Assembly: GCA_019694955.1 (NCBI GenBank)
Contig: JAIBAX010000042.1
Span: forward strand, 1 to 42,315
Direction: 5' to 3'
DNA from: Chitinophagales bacterium
GTDB lineage: Bacteria; Bacteroidota; Bacteroidia; Chitinophagales; JADIYW01
Length of the DNA stretch: 42,315 bases
The position numbers and the translations under genes are program-made. The notes below the pieces were generated by a model. It was given only the letters and a program-made list of their open reading frames with translations, was not told the origin of the DNA and ran no database searches. Positions 25,674-34,656 of this stretch are shown one piece after another (the stretch's first letter is position 1; the number at the start of each line of letters is the position of its first letter).

Positions 25674-27590
25674 ATGCTTAGGTTTGTTTTGCTCGTATTT
25701 CTATCTTCTCTTTACCAAGTTGTTAGGGCTAACGACACTATTTTCCTTAGTCAATTTGATAAACCCACCTATTTTGAAGAACTGAACCAAATAAAAGTAT
25801 CCTCGTATGAGCAACGTATCCCTTTTGAGTCTAAGTTAACATCCGCCAGATTTAGGTCTTTTTCATCTATGGATTTAAAAAACAAGAAAGATCATCTCAT
25901 TAAGTTTATCGTTACCAATGATTTTACATCATCGCAATGGCTTTTTATCAATGGTTCGCATAACGACTTTCTTACATTGTATGTTAGTCGAGACAATATC
26001 CTTATAGACACGGCCATATGTGGTTATATTGCCGGGATAAAAAAGACTTTTTTTAAAAGTCAAGGGACTATAATGGGAACATTGGTGCCTCCACAAACAA
26101 CCGTAACTTGTTATATAGATTGGAATGCAGCATTGACCTACCATCAAATAAACCAATTGATATTGGTGCCACAAACGTATATATTTGAGAACCTAAATGA
26201 CTCCCATATGAATGGAGTTATTCATAGTAATTTCAATTTGATTTTCTTTGGAGCGGTATTTTTCATCTTTTTGTTCGTGTTGTTATTGTTCTCCTTCAAT
26301 CGACATCCTGTCTATTTTTATTATATATTGTATTTGTTTGCGGTAGTTATTTTTTCATTACCCGGCGTAAAGAATACGGTTATACTTGCATCAGCACTTC
26401 ACTTAAACACTTCATTTCTATTTTTAATACACGAGCCTTCTTTGTTTTTATTCTCCGGATTTTATGGTTTTTTCGTTTTATCCTTATTAGAGATTACCCA
26501 TAAAAATCATCCCTTTATCTATCGGTTTGTATTGATTAATTCCACCATAATGCTGTCTTACGCGGTTTTTTTGGTGACAAACATTCTATTCTATGATTTC
26601 GCCGGAAGAGATTTCTTGTATATCGCCAGTAGGATTTATGTACAATGCTGTTCGATTATTTTTTTAGTTCTATTAACGAAAGTAAGATCCCTGTATAAAG
26701 GCTTTGTAATTGCTGGTAGTTTAGTGTTTTTTATTTCAGGCATCATTGCATTCGTTTTTGATGATATTTTAGGAATTAATCTTTCTTATCAAGGATTTAG
26801 AATCAATTATTATGTGGTATTAAAGACCGGCATATTGGTGGAAATTTTATTTTTTGGTATGGCATTAGGAAGGCGGATGTTTATAACGGAACGCGATAAA
26901 GACCGCTATAATAAGCATTACATCAAACAGATGGAACAAAAACAAGTGCTACTAGAAAAAATGAATACTTTTAAAGCAGAAGCACTTCGTTCGCAATTCA
27001 ATCCGCATTTTGTTTTCAATAGTTTAAACGCCATAAACTACCTCATTCTCTCTGAAGATACGGAGCAGGCATCTATCTATGTAAATAAATTTGCTTCTCT
27101 GTTTCGAAAAATTCTGGAGGCGAGCAGGGTTGACCGAATTGATTTGAATAGTGAATTGACTTTACTAAAATTGTATATTGAAGTAGAGCAGCAAAGACTA
27201 AATAATAGCTTTACATATTTCTTTGATACGCAAAAGAATATACATTTGGAGGAAATCTTCTTGCCGCCCATGTTGTTACAGCCTTTTGTTGAAAATGCCA
27301 TTTGGCATGGATTGCAAAAATCCGACCGATTGGACAAGTACTTAAAGATTTCTGTTGAAGAAAGCACCCATGATATTTTCATTATTACCATAGAAGACAA
27401 TGGCATCGGGATGCAAACAGAAAGCAAGATTAAAGAACATCAATCACTAGGAATGAAAATCACGGAAGAGCGAATCGCTACCTTTAACCAATCTAATTAT
27501 GCCAATATTCAAGTGGAAGTACAAAAAATGCCATCGCAAGAAACTGGAACCTCTATATTAATTATAATCAACCAATCTAACCTATTATGA
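25674..27590 (+). CDS. LytS/YehU-type sensor histidine kinase with 7TM-DISM sensor
   Basis: A 638-residue membrane kinase. A signal peptide (MLRFVLLVFLSSLYQVVRA) and an extracytoplasmic beta-rich domain (about 20-185) precede seven hydrophobic helices (about 190-405), the 7TM-DISM arrangement. A short coiled linker leads to the His_kinase domain with phospho-accepting H445 in SQFNPHFVFNSLNAINYL, followed by an HATPase with N box QPFVENAIWHGL and G1 box IEDNGIGM. It should phosphorylate the LytTR regulator encoded next, whose ATG overlaps the kinase stop by four bases. The ligand is unknown. Upstream direct repeats may bind the cognate regulator. Confidence 0.95.
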   Translation: MLRFVLLVFLSSLYQVVRANDTIFLSQFDKPTYFEELNQIKVSSYEQRIPFESKLTSARFRSFSSMDLKNKKDHLIKFIVTNDFTSSQWLFINGSHNDFLTLYVSRDNILIDTAICGYIAGIKKTFFKSQGTIMGTLVPPQTTVTCYIDWNAALTYHQINQLILVPQTYIFENLNDSHMNGVIHSNFNLIFFGAVFFIFLFVLLLFSFNRHPVYFYYILYLFAVVIFSLPGVKNTVILASALHLNTSFLFLIHEPSLFLFSGFYGFFVLSLLEITHKNHPFIYRFVLINSTIMLSYAVFLVTNILFYDFAGRDFLYIASRIYVQCCSIIFLVLLTKVRSLYKGFVIAGSLVFFISGIIAFVFDDILGINLSYQGFRINYYVVLKTGILVEILFFGMALGRRMFITERDKDRYNKHYIKQMEQKQVLLEKMNTFKAEALRSQFNPHFVFNSLNAINYLILSEDTEQASIYVNKFASLFRKILEASRVDRIDLNSELTLLKLYIEVEQQRLNNSFTYFFDTQKNIHLEEIFLPPMLLQPFVENAIWHGLQKSDRLDKYLKISVEESTHDIFIITIEDNGIGMQTESKIKEHQSLGMKITEERIATFNQSNYANIQVEVQKMPSQETGTSILIIINQSNLL

Positions 27591-28324
27591 TAAAGATCGC
27601 CATCGTTGATGATGAATTGCCGGGATATAAAACGCTACAAATTTTATTATCCAAACTCGGCAATGAATATGAAGTAGTAAAAGTATTCGACAATCCCTTA
27701 AAGGCGCTTATGGAATTGCCTTTATTAGATATAGATATCTTATTCCTCGACATCGAAATGCCGCATCTAAATGGCTTTCAACTGCTAAAACAATTAAAAG
27801 AAACGCCCTTTTCGGTAATTTTCAGCACTGCCTATCACCAATATGCAATCGAAGCTTTTAAGTATGCAGCCTTTGATTATTTATTGAAGCCAATTGATAA
27901 ACAAGCGCTGTTCGAATCATTGGAACGTTGGAAGCAAGCCCATGTTATTCCTCCCGAAAAAGATCAGATAGAATACTTAAATAATATTATTGACAAGACA
28001 CAAAAACCAGATAAGTTAACGATTAAAACCAAAACGGAAACCATTTTCCTTGCAATAAATACGATTCTTTATGCGGAAGCAGATAGTAATTATACCAACT
28101 TTTATATGTTGGGAAACAAAAAAGTTTGCTCCTCAAAAACATTAAAAGAATTTGAATCCATTCTTTTAAATGAAGGTTTTTTACGGGTTCATAAATCGTT
28201 TGTAATAAATCCCAGTTTCGTAGCTAAGATAATCAAAATGCAACAGTACCATCTTGAAATGGTAAATGGAAATCAGATTCCTGTTGCAAGAAGCCACCAG
28301 CAATTTATTCATGATTTAAAGTAA
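27587..28324 (+). CDS. LytTR-family response regulator
   Basis: A 245-residue regulator. Residues 1-120 are a receiver domain (D8/D9 in IVDDE, phospho-acceptor D55 in FLDIEMPHLNGF, FSTAY and LKPID). Residues about 140-243 are a LytTR DNA-binding domain (LTIKTKTETIFLAINTILYAEADSNYTNFYM, then FLRVHKSFVINPSFVAKI). The start codon overlaps the kinase stop (ATGA), giving an operon and coupled translation. The likely binding site is the pair of 13-bp direct repeats at 25618-25651. No terminator was seen right after the gene; a repeat element follows at 28327. Confidence 0.95.
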   Translation: MIKIAIVDDELPGYKTLQILLSKLGNEYEVVKVFDNPLKALMELPLLDIDILFLDIEMPHLNGFQLLKQLKETPFSVIFSTAYHQYAIEAFKYAAFDYLLKPIDKQALFESLERWKQAHVIPPEKDQIEYLNNIIDKTQKPDKLTIKTKTETIFLAINTILYAEADSNYTNFYMLGNKKVCSSKTLKEFESILLNEGFLRVHKSFVINPSFVAKIIKMQQYHLEMVNGNQIPVARSHQQFIHDLK

Positions 28325-28326
28325 TA

Positions 28327-28424
28327 ACAGGATGATTTATAAACTAATCCTCTCGTGTTCTCGTGGAGACACGAGAACATGGAATTGTAGTTTTCGTATT
28401 GGGCTATTCTATAAATCATTTTGT
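28327..28424. repeat. Repeat element with terminal inverted repeats and an internal hairpin
   Basis: The left end (ACAGGATGATTTATAAACTA) and the reverse complement of the right end (ACAAAATGATTTATAGAATA) align over about 24 bases, so the element has imperfect terminal inverted repeats. In its middle, arms GTTCTCGTG and CACGAGAAC form a perfect nine-base stem around a GAGA loop (28357-28378). It is about 98 bp long, has no coding frame and shares both ends and the hairpin with 10651-10887. It sits directly between the LytTR gene and the rpsA terminator. Confidence 0.6.
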
Positions 28425-28460
28425 GATAATCTTACTATAAGAACGAATAAACCAACAAAT

Positions 28461-28490
28461 AAAAAAGCCCCTGCTTTCGCAGAGGCTTTA
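28461..28490 (-). terminator. Rho-independent terminator of rpsA
   Basis: On the minus strand AAAGCCTCTGC and GCAGGGGCTTT pair around a GAAA tetraloop and run into TTTTTT. It lies 18 bases after the rpsA stop and shares its core with the terminator at 23509. Confidence 0.85.
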
Positions 28491-28507
28491 TCACTACAGT
28501 GTGGAAA

Positions 28508-30490
28508 TTATTTTTTCTTCTTTCCTTCTGTTTCTTCCATTTGAGCTTTCAGAGATTCCAATACACCCAAGTCGCCCAATGTAGATCGCTCTACTTGTTT
28601 GTTGACTTGTTTTACGGCGTCTTGTGTTTTCTTCTCTGTTTTCTTCACTTCTTTTTCTACTTTTTGTTTTTCAACAATTTTCGCATCTTCTATTACACGT
28701 GTGTGAGAAACAATAATTTTCTTGTCGTCTCTGTCAAACTCGAGGATTTTGAATTCGCAAGTTTCTTCTACTTCAAGTAATTTATTGTCTTCTTTCTTGA
28801 TATGACGGGTAGGTGCAAATGCTTCAATACCATAAGGTAATTGAACAATGGCGCCTTTGTCTTCTCTACGTGTAACTGTACCAGTGTGAATAGAGCCAAC
28901 AGGGAATAATTTCTCGAAAGTATCCCAAGGATCTTCTTCCAATTGTTTGTGGCCAAGAACTATCTTGCGGTTGTCTAAATCCACTTCCAATACGATAACA
29001 TCTAATGTTTCACCTACTTTGGTAAACTCATTAGGATGGTTGTAGCGTTTTGTCCAGCTTAAGTCACTGATATGTACCATGCCACCGATAACGGAGTCAA
29101 GTTCTACGAACACACCATAAGGAGTGATGTTTTTCACTTCGCCGGAGTGCTTGCTGCCAACAGGATATTTATTCGGTACTTCTGTCCAAGGATCTGGAGA
29201 CAATGCTTTTAAGCTAAGTGACATTTTGCGCTCTTCTCTGTCAATGGTAACTACTTTCGCTTCAAACTCATCACCCAACTTGAAGAAATCACGTGAGTTG
29301 ATGGGTTGGCTGCTCCAGTTCACTTCTGAAACGTGGATCAATCCTTCAACACCTGGCGTTATTTCTAAGAATGCGCCATAGTCTTCAATGTTAACGATTT
29401 TACCTTTTACATTAGCCCCTTCATTGATATCAGCAGTAAGTGTGTCCCAAGGATGTGCATGTAATTGTTTCAAGCCGAGAGAGATACGTTTTTTGTTATC
29501 ATCGAAGTCAAGAACAACCACATTGATTTTTTGGTTGATTTCCAGCACTTCATTTGGATGATTGATACGTCCCCAAGAGATATCGGTGATATACAGCAAT
29601 CCGTCCACGCCACCCAAGTCGATAAATGCACCGAAGTCCGTGATATTTTTGATAGTACCTTCCAATACTTGACCTTTCTCTAATTTGCCGATGATTTCCT
29701 GACGTTGTGATTCTAAGTCAAATTCAATCAGCGCCTTGTGAGAAACGACTGCATTTTTGATGATTTCGTTGATTTTTACTACTTTAAACTCCATCACTTT
29801 GCCAACAAACTGATCGTAGTCGGTGATAGGTTTAACATCGATTTGAGAACCCGGAAGGAAAGTCTCCAATCCGAATGCATCCACAATCAAACCGCCCTTT
29901 GTTTTGCTGATAACCTTACCTGTAATGATTTTATCGTTTGCATGCGCATCCACGATAGCATCCCAAGCGTTGGTTAATTTCGCTTTCTTGCGGCTGAGAA
30001 CTAATTGTCCTTTTTTGTTTTCTTTAGACTCAACATAAACATCTACAGGATCGCCCGGTTTTAAATCCGGCATATCCCTAAATTCAGAACGTGGTATTAA
30101 CCCGTCAGATTTGAATCCGATATTTAATACAACATCTGTGTCGGTAATTAAAGTAACTACACCTTGTACAATTTCATTCTCAGTGATGGTTCTAAAGGTG
30201 TTGTCATATAAATTTTCAAGCTCCTTTTTCTTATCAACTGAATAGATGTTAGCACCTCTTTTATTGATGGACCAATCGAAATCTTTGTTTACTTCTTTTT
30301 TAAGAACGACAACAGCAGGGATATCCTCCACTTCTACTACCTCTTCTTCTTTTTCAACAATAATTTCTTCTTGGGTTTCATCAGTGGCGAGTGCATCCAC
30401 TTGTTCTTCGTTTTCAGATACTACCTGTTCTTCGGCATTATCTAAGATTTCTTCTTCTGTCAATCTTGACAATTTTAAATGGTTAAACAA
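28508..30490 (-). CDS. rpsA: 30S ribosomal protein S1
   Basis: This 660-residue protein has six S1 RNA-binding domains in tandem (each with a V/G-x-I/V-x-x-I/T-x-x-G-A/V-F/I-V strand pattern, such as GTIKNITDFGAFIDL, GKIVNIEDYGAFLEI and GEVKNITPYGVFVEL), as in E. coli S1, which delivers mRNA to the 30S subunit. It is about 100 residues longer than the E. coli protein (557), because of an acidic N-terminal extension (many EEE/EEQV blocks, residues 1-65) and a Lys/Glu-rich tail (VEKQKVEKEVKKTEKKTQD to EGKKKK). Acidic extensions are common in Bacteroidota S1. TATCTTTG at 30523-30530 lies 32 bases upstream and a strong terminator follows the stop. Confidence 0.97.
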   Translation of the reverse strand: MFNHLKLSRLTEEEILDNAEEQVVSENEEQVDALATDETQEEIIVEKEEEVVEVEDIPAVVVLKKEVNKDFDWSINKRGANIYSVDKKKELENLYDNTFRTITENEIVQGVVTLITDTDVVLNIGFKSDGLIPRSEFRDMPDLKPGDPVDVYVESKENKKGQLVLSRKKAKLTNAWDAIVDAHANDKIITGKVISKTKGGLIVDAFGLETFLPGSQIDVKPITDYDQFVGKVMEFKVVKINEIIKNAVVSHKALIEFDLESQRQEIIGKLEKGQVLEGTIKNITDFGAFIDLGGVDGLLYITDISWGRINHPNEVLEINQKINVVVLDFDDNKKRISLGLKQLHAHPWDTLTADINEGANVKGKIVNIEDYGAFLEITPGVEGLIHVSEVNWSSQPINSRDFFKLGDEFEAKVVTIDREERKMSLSLKALSPDPWTEVPNKYPVGSKHSGEVKNITPYGVFVELDSVIGGMVHISDLSWTKRYNHPNEFTKVGETLDVIVLEVDLDNRKIVLGHKQLEEDPWDTFEKLFPVGSIHTGTVTRREDKGAIVQLPYGIEAFAPTRHIKKEDNKLLEVEETCEFKILEFDRDDKKIIVSHTRVIEDAKIVEKQKVEKEVKKTEKKTQDAVKQVNKQVERSTLGDLGVLESLKAQMEETEGKKKK

Positions 30491-30522
30491 TAATTAATTT
30501 CCCCGTTTTTTAAAACGGACTG

Positions 30523-30530
30523 CAAAGATA
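30523..30530 (-). promoter_or_regulatory. Bacteroidota -7 promoter element (TATCTTTG) of rpsA
   Basis: The minus strand reads TATCTTTG, 32 bases before the rpsA ATG, identical to the icd and pyrophosphatase elements. Confidence 0.6.
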
Positions 30531-30934
30531 CCATATTTTTAGTTAAAATTAACCACAACCATGTATTAAGTTTTTATATATTTAATAGTCCAGCGATATT
30601 CGTATAGCGTCTTGAGACAATCTATAGATAACACCTTGAATTATAAGCTTTTATTTGCCACGAATGCACGAATTAAGTCTTTGGCAATTAGTTATTAGCT
30701 TTTCATGGTTAGCCTTATAGGATTCTATACTTGGCTCATCCTTCCAATGGTTTACATATCGCATAAGTCACTATCTAATAAAAGCATAAGTTGACCAAAA
30801 AGAAATTCTTTGGAAATGTTTTGGTGTTAATTTTAGACAATAGCGTATTTAACCAGATTTTCCATTAGAATATAGTATTTGCGAACTTACAACGTTTATC
30901 CATAAAAAAACATCTCTAAATTTAATGAATATCT
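30531..30934. other. Intergenic region without a recognisable gene
   Basis: About 400 AT-rich bases between the divergent rpsA and beta-helix lipoprotein promoters. A short phrase, TGCCACGAATGCACGAATTA near 30657, resembles a sequence fossil common between genes in many bacterial genomes. No frame, tRNA or stable hairpin was identified. Confidence 0.5.
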
Positions 30935-30942
30935 TATCTTTG
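30935..30942 (+). promoter_or_regulatory. Bacteroidota -7 promoter element (TATCTTTG) of the lipoprotein-patatin operon
   Basis: TATCTTTG lies 18 bases before the ATG at 30961, the same 8-mer as upstream of icd, the pyrophosphatase gene and rpsA. Confidence 0.6.
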
Positions 30943-30960
30943 AACACTTAGTTAATTTAC

Positions 30961-32403
30961 ATGAAGGTTGTAATCAGATGGTTCTTAATAATGGTGGTTC
31001 TTGCGGGATTCTTTTCTTGCAAGAAGGATAAATTAATTACAGATGGTTCTGCCAAGCTTAGTTTTTCCGTTGACACCCTGACTTTTGATACTGTTTTTGT
31101 ACGACTTGGTTCTACCACCAAGCTTTTTACGATTAGAAATGAGCATAAACAACCTATTCTTATCTCTAACATTCAACTGGAAGGCGGTGAAAACTCTAAG
31201 TTCCGTATGAATGTAGATGGTGCACCTGTAACGAATACTTCAAATATTGAAATCCCGGCAAATGACAGCATTTATGTATTTGTAGAAGTAACGGTAGATC
31301 CCACCGAAGACAATCTTCCTTTTGTTATTGAAGACAAAGTAAAATTTGAAACCAATGGCAATGAACAGAAAGTTATACTGCGTGCTTGGGGACAAAACGC
31401 CCATTTTTATGATGGTGTGGAAATCGAATCTGAAGTTTGGGATGATGATTTACCTTATGTGGTACTCAATTCAATGGTCGTAAAAGAAGGTCATACATTG
31501 CAGATAAATCCGGGTGTTACCGTATTTATGGGGCCTAATTCCGGTATTTTTGTCAATGGCAATATAGTGGTTTTTGGAGGCATCGATAGTGTTGACAGGG
31601 TGGTATTCAGAGGATTGCGGTTGGATGAAGACTTAGATGGGACACCCTATGATCAAATTCCAGGGCAATGGTTGGGTATTTTCTTGTTACGGGGCAGCAC
31701 TGACAATAAAATAGAAAATGCAGAACTTAGGAATGGTAGCTATGGCTTAAGTTTGGGTTCTGCCAGTATAGAAGATTTGCCGAATATTTCTCGTGCCAAT
31801 GCTCCGAATCTAATATTAAAAAGTACAAAGATCTATAATATGGCATATTTTGGCATCTATGCCTTTCTTTCTGACCTAACAGCAGAAAATGTGCTCATCC
31901 ATTCTACGGGGTTAAATAGTGTAGCCTTTCAGGTTGGAGGGGCTTACACTTTTAAGCATTGTACCTTTTATAATAGAGGCAATGCCTATTTAGACCATAA
32001 AGATCCAGTGTGTTACCTCAGCAACTTCTTTGAAGATGAGGGCAACCAACTTTTTTTAGTGGCAGATTTGGAGAAGGCTGATTTCATCAATTGTATCATA
32101 GATGGCTCTTTAGACGAGGAATTGATTTTTGATCCGGTAAAACCGGAATTGGCAACCGCTCAATTTAATTATAGCTTTGACCACACATTACTAAAGACAA
32201 AAAAAGACATCAACACGAGTGGCTTTACTTCCATCAAAAAGAATGAAGATCCTTTATTTAGAGATAGAAACAAATACGACTTCCACATAAAAGTAGAAAG
32301 CCCATGTAGAGACTTTGGTAGCAACCTAAGTATTATAACAGATTTAGATGGAAATCCAAGAGATGGATTCCCCGATTTAGGAGCATTTGAATATATACCG
32401 TAG
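30961..32403 (+). CDS. Lipoprotein with parallel beta-helix domain
   Basis: A 480-residue lipoprotein: signal peptide ending in AGFFSC (lipobox Cys at residue 20) followed by KKDKL. Residues about 30-150 resemble an immunoglobulin-like or HYDIN-type module (DTLTFDTVFVRLGSTTKLFTIRNEH and IEIPANDSIYVFVEV). Residues about 165-470 look like a right-handed parallel beta-helix (TLQINPGVTVFMGPNSGIFVNGNIVVFG, then short repeats such as KIENAELRNGSYGLSLGSA and TFKHCTFYNRGNAY), and end with the DLDGNPRDGFPDLGAFEY motif of choice-of-anchor/beta-helix proteins. The patatin-like gene starts on the next base after its stop, so the two are co-transcribed. The ligand is unknown. Confidence 0.87.
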   Translation: MKVVIRWFLIMVVLAGFFSCKKDKLITDGSAKLSFSVDTLTFDTVFVRLGSTTKLFTIRNEHKQPILISNIQLEGGENSKFRMNVDGAPVTNTSNIEIPANDSIYVFVEVTVDPTEDNLPFVIEDKVKFETNGNEQKVILRAWGQNAHFYDGVEIESEVWDDDLPYVVLNSMVVKEGHTLQINPGVTVFMGPNSGIFVNGNIVVFGGIDSVDRVVFRGLRLDEDLDGTPYDQIPGQWLGIFLLRGSTDNKIENAELRNGSYGLSLGSASIEDLPNISRANAPNLILKSTKIYNMAYFGIYAFLSDLTAENVLIHSTGLNSVAFQVGGAYTFKHCTFYNRGNAYLDHKDPVCYLSNFFEDEGNQLFLVADLEKADFINCIIDGSLDEELIFDPVKPELATAQFNYSFDHTLLKTKKDINTSGFTSIKKNEDPLFRDRNKYDFHIKVESPCRDFGSNLSIITDLDGNPRDGFPDLGAFEYIP

Positions 32404-34656
32404 ATGAAGCGAATCCAACAAGCCATAAGAAATACTTTTTACTCCTTTCCCTTACAGCTATTCATCCTTTTATTAAAGAAACATCATTTATTGGTCATCA
32501 TATGGTTCATGCTGTTTGGGGGTATATTTAAGCTCTTTGGCAATCACTACGGCTATCCATTTTTATACCTAGATCCGGAGTATTTAGGGCAGGTCAACTT
32601 CTTCAGCTTCTTGATTGTTGGTTTTGCGCTTGGCGGCTTTATCATGGCGTGGCATATTTCATTTTATATCCTCAATAGTTTCCGCTTTAATTTCCTGGCA
32701 TCCATTTCAAGTCCTTTTATAACATTTTGTCTGAATAACTCGATAGTGCCGCTTACATTCATTGGGTGTTATATTTTCCAGATAGTGCGATTTGATTTAT
32801 CTGAGGGTATTGAAAGGGGTATTATTTTTGCCAATGTACTGGGGTTAGTTTCCGGGATATTACTCAACACCATTCTCAGCAGCATATATTTTGTCTTGTT
32901 CAATAAGGACGTAACAAAATTCCTAAAAAGCTTAAAAGAGAAAACAAAAAACAAACTTCAGGAAAGTGGTATACATTTAGATATTCTTCCCGAGAAACAA
33001 GAATCAAATAACCAATGGATCATTGAAACTTATTTTTCAAATTCTTTCCGCTGGAAACTTGCCAGAAATGTCGATCACTATGACCCATGGGTCATCAGAA
33101 GTGTGTTGCGCCAACACCATTACAATGCTTTTGTAATTATTCTAGCAAGTATCATCACCTTGTTTACATTTGGTTCTATTACGCATAATCCAATATTTCG
33201 GATTCCCGCCGGTGCTTCCATTATTTTGCTGGTAACGGTAGTAATTGTTTCTGTCACTGCCTTCACTTATTGGTTTGGTGAGTGGAGAAGTTTCGCCTTT
33301 ATAACTGCCCTATTCTTATTAAATTACCTCTCTACCTTCGATCTCTTTGTCTATAGGCATAAGCTTATTGGCATGAATTACGAAATGGAAGCGATTCCCT
33401 ACAATCAGGAAACTATTGAGGCATTCGCTACAGAAAGTCAGATACAAGTAGATATCAATCATACCAAAAAAATTCTGGACAGATGGAAAAGGAATATGCA
33501 GAAGAAATATGGTGAAGAGAAGCCTAAGCTGGTTTTCATCAATACCGGTGGGGGTGGCGTTAAGTCTTCCTATTGGAGTATGTTGGTATTACAAATGGCA
33601 GACAAGGCTTTAGGAGGAAAAATGTTCGATCATTGCATGTTAATTTCCGGGGCTTCCGGTGGTATGTGGGGTGTTGCAGAATACAGAGAATTATACCTTC
33701 GGCAAAAAGAAGGGAAAATAGACAATCTATATGACAGCATTTATGCAGAATATGCCGGAAAGGATTTATTGAATTCCATTATGACATCTGTCTCTACCAA
33801 CGACTTATTCTTTCCTTGGCGCACCAGAGAAAAGAACGGCGTAACTTACCGAATGGATAGAGGATACGCTTTTGAACAGCAATACAATGAAAACACGAAT
33901 TATATATTAGATAAAAAACTCTTAGACTACAAAGAAAGTGAAGAATCTGCCAAGATTCCATTAATGATTATGTCTCCCACCATCCTTAACGACCAAAGAA
34001 CATTATATGTTTCCACACAGCCTGTTTCTTACCTCACCAAACCTTATGTGAGAAACTCCAAAGGATATTTAGATTATATCGGTATTGACGGTGTAGAATT
34101 CATGTCTTACTTTGAAGACTATGGTGCTGAAAACCTTGATTTTGTAAGTGCGTTGAGGATGCAGGCGAGTTTTCCCTATTTATTTCCTTCCGTACACTTA
34201 CCCACCCGCCCCAAAATGAAGGTTTCAGATGCGGGACTAAAAGAAAACTACGGCTTAGGTACATCCACGCGATTTTATAATGTTTTCAAAGACTGGATAG
34301 ACGAAAATACCAGTGGCGTTATCTTTATCCAACTGAGAACAGACTGGAAGTTTGTGGAATTAGAAGATCAGGAAGAAACCAGTATTATCGCTGAGACTGT
34401 CAATCCTTTTGGTAGCATATATGCCAATTTTATGACCGAGCAGGAATATGTCAACGACAACTCTCTCGCTATGATTGAGAACATGAGCAAAACCGACATT
34501 AACTTCATTCCTTTTGCATATGAACCTTTGGGAGACGACTTAGAAGCCGCCATGAGCATACACCTCACACAAAAGGAAAAGGAAGAAATGCGCATCGCCT
34601 TAACCCATCCAAGAATAAAGGAATCTATGGTGCGGCTACAGAGCTTACTAGATTAG
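32404..34656 (+). CDS. Membrane-anchored patatin-like phospholipase
   Basis: A 750-residue protein. The N-terminal 330 residues contain several transmembrane helices (for example LLVIIWFMLFGGIFKLFG, FFSFLIVGFALGGFIMAW, and AFVIILASIITLFTF). Residues about 375-720 are a patatin-type acyl hydrolase: oxyanion motif GGGGVKSSYW, nucleophile S418 in GASGG and the partner D609 in DAGLKENYG. Patatins cleave acyl chains from glycerophospholipids or other lipids, so a role in membrane-lipid turnover is likely. Its ATG directly follows the stop of the beta-helix lipoprotein with no spacer. Its last four bases overlap the end of the convergent adhesin gene. Confidence 0.9.
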   Translation: MKRIQQAIRNTFYSFPLQLFILLLKKHHLLVIIWFMLFGGIFKLFGNHYGYPFLYLDPEYLGQVNFFSFLIVGFALGGFIMAWHISFYILNSFRFNFLASISSPFITFCLNNSIVPLTFIGCYIFQIVRFDLSEGIERGIIFANVLGLVSGILLNTILSSIYFVLFNKDVTKFLKSLKEKTKNKLQESGIHLDILPEKQESNNQWIIETYFSNSFRWKLARNVDHYDPWVIRSVLRQHHYNAFVIILASIITLFTFGSITHNPIFRIPAGASIILLVTVVIVSVTAFTYWFGEWRSFAFITALFLLNYLSTFDLFVYRHKLIGMNYEMEAIPYNQETIEAFATESQIQVDINHTKKILDRWKRNMQKKYGEEKPKLVFINTGGGGVKSSYWSMLVLQMADKALGGKMFDHCMLISGASGGMWGVAEYRELYLRQKEGKIDNLYDSIYAEYAGKDLLNSIMTSVSTNDLFFPWRTREKNGVTYRMDRGYAFEQQYNENTNYILDKKLLDYKESEESAKIPLMIMSPTILNDQRTLYVSTQPVSYLTKPYVRNSKGYLDYIGIDGVEFMSYFEDYGAENLDFVSALRMQASFPYLFPSVHLPTRPKMKVSDAGLKENYGLGTSTRFYNVFKDWIDENTSGVIFIQLRTDWKFVELEDQEETSIIAETVNPFGSIYANFMTEQEYVNDNSLAMIENMSKTDINFIPFAYEPLGDDLEAAMSIHLTQKEKEEMRIALTHPRIKESMVRLQSLLD

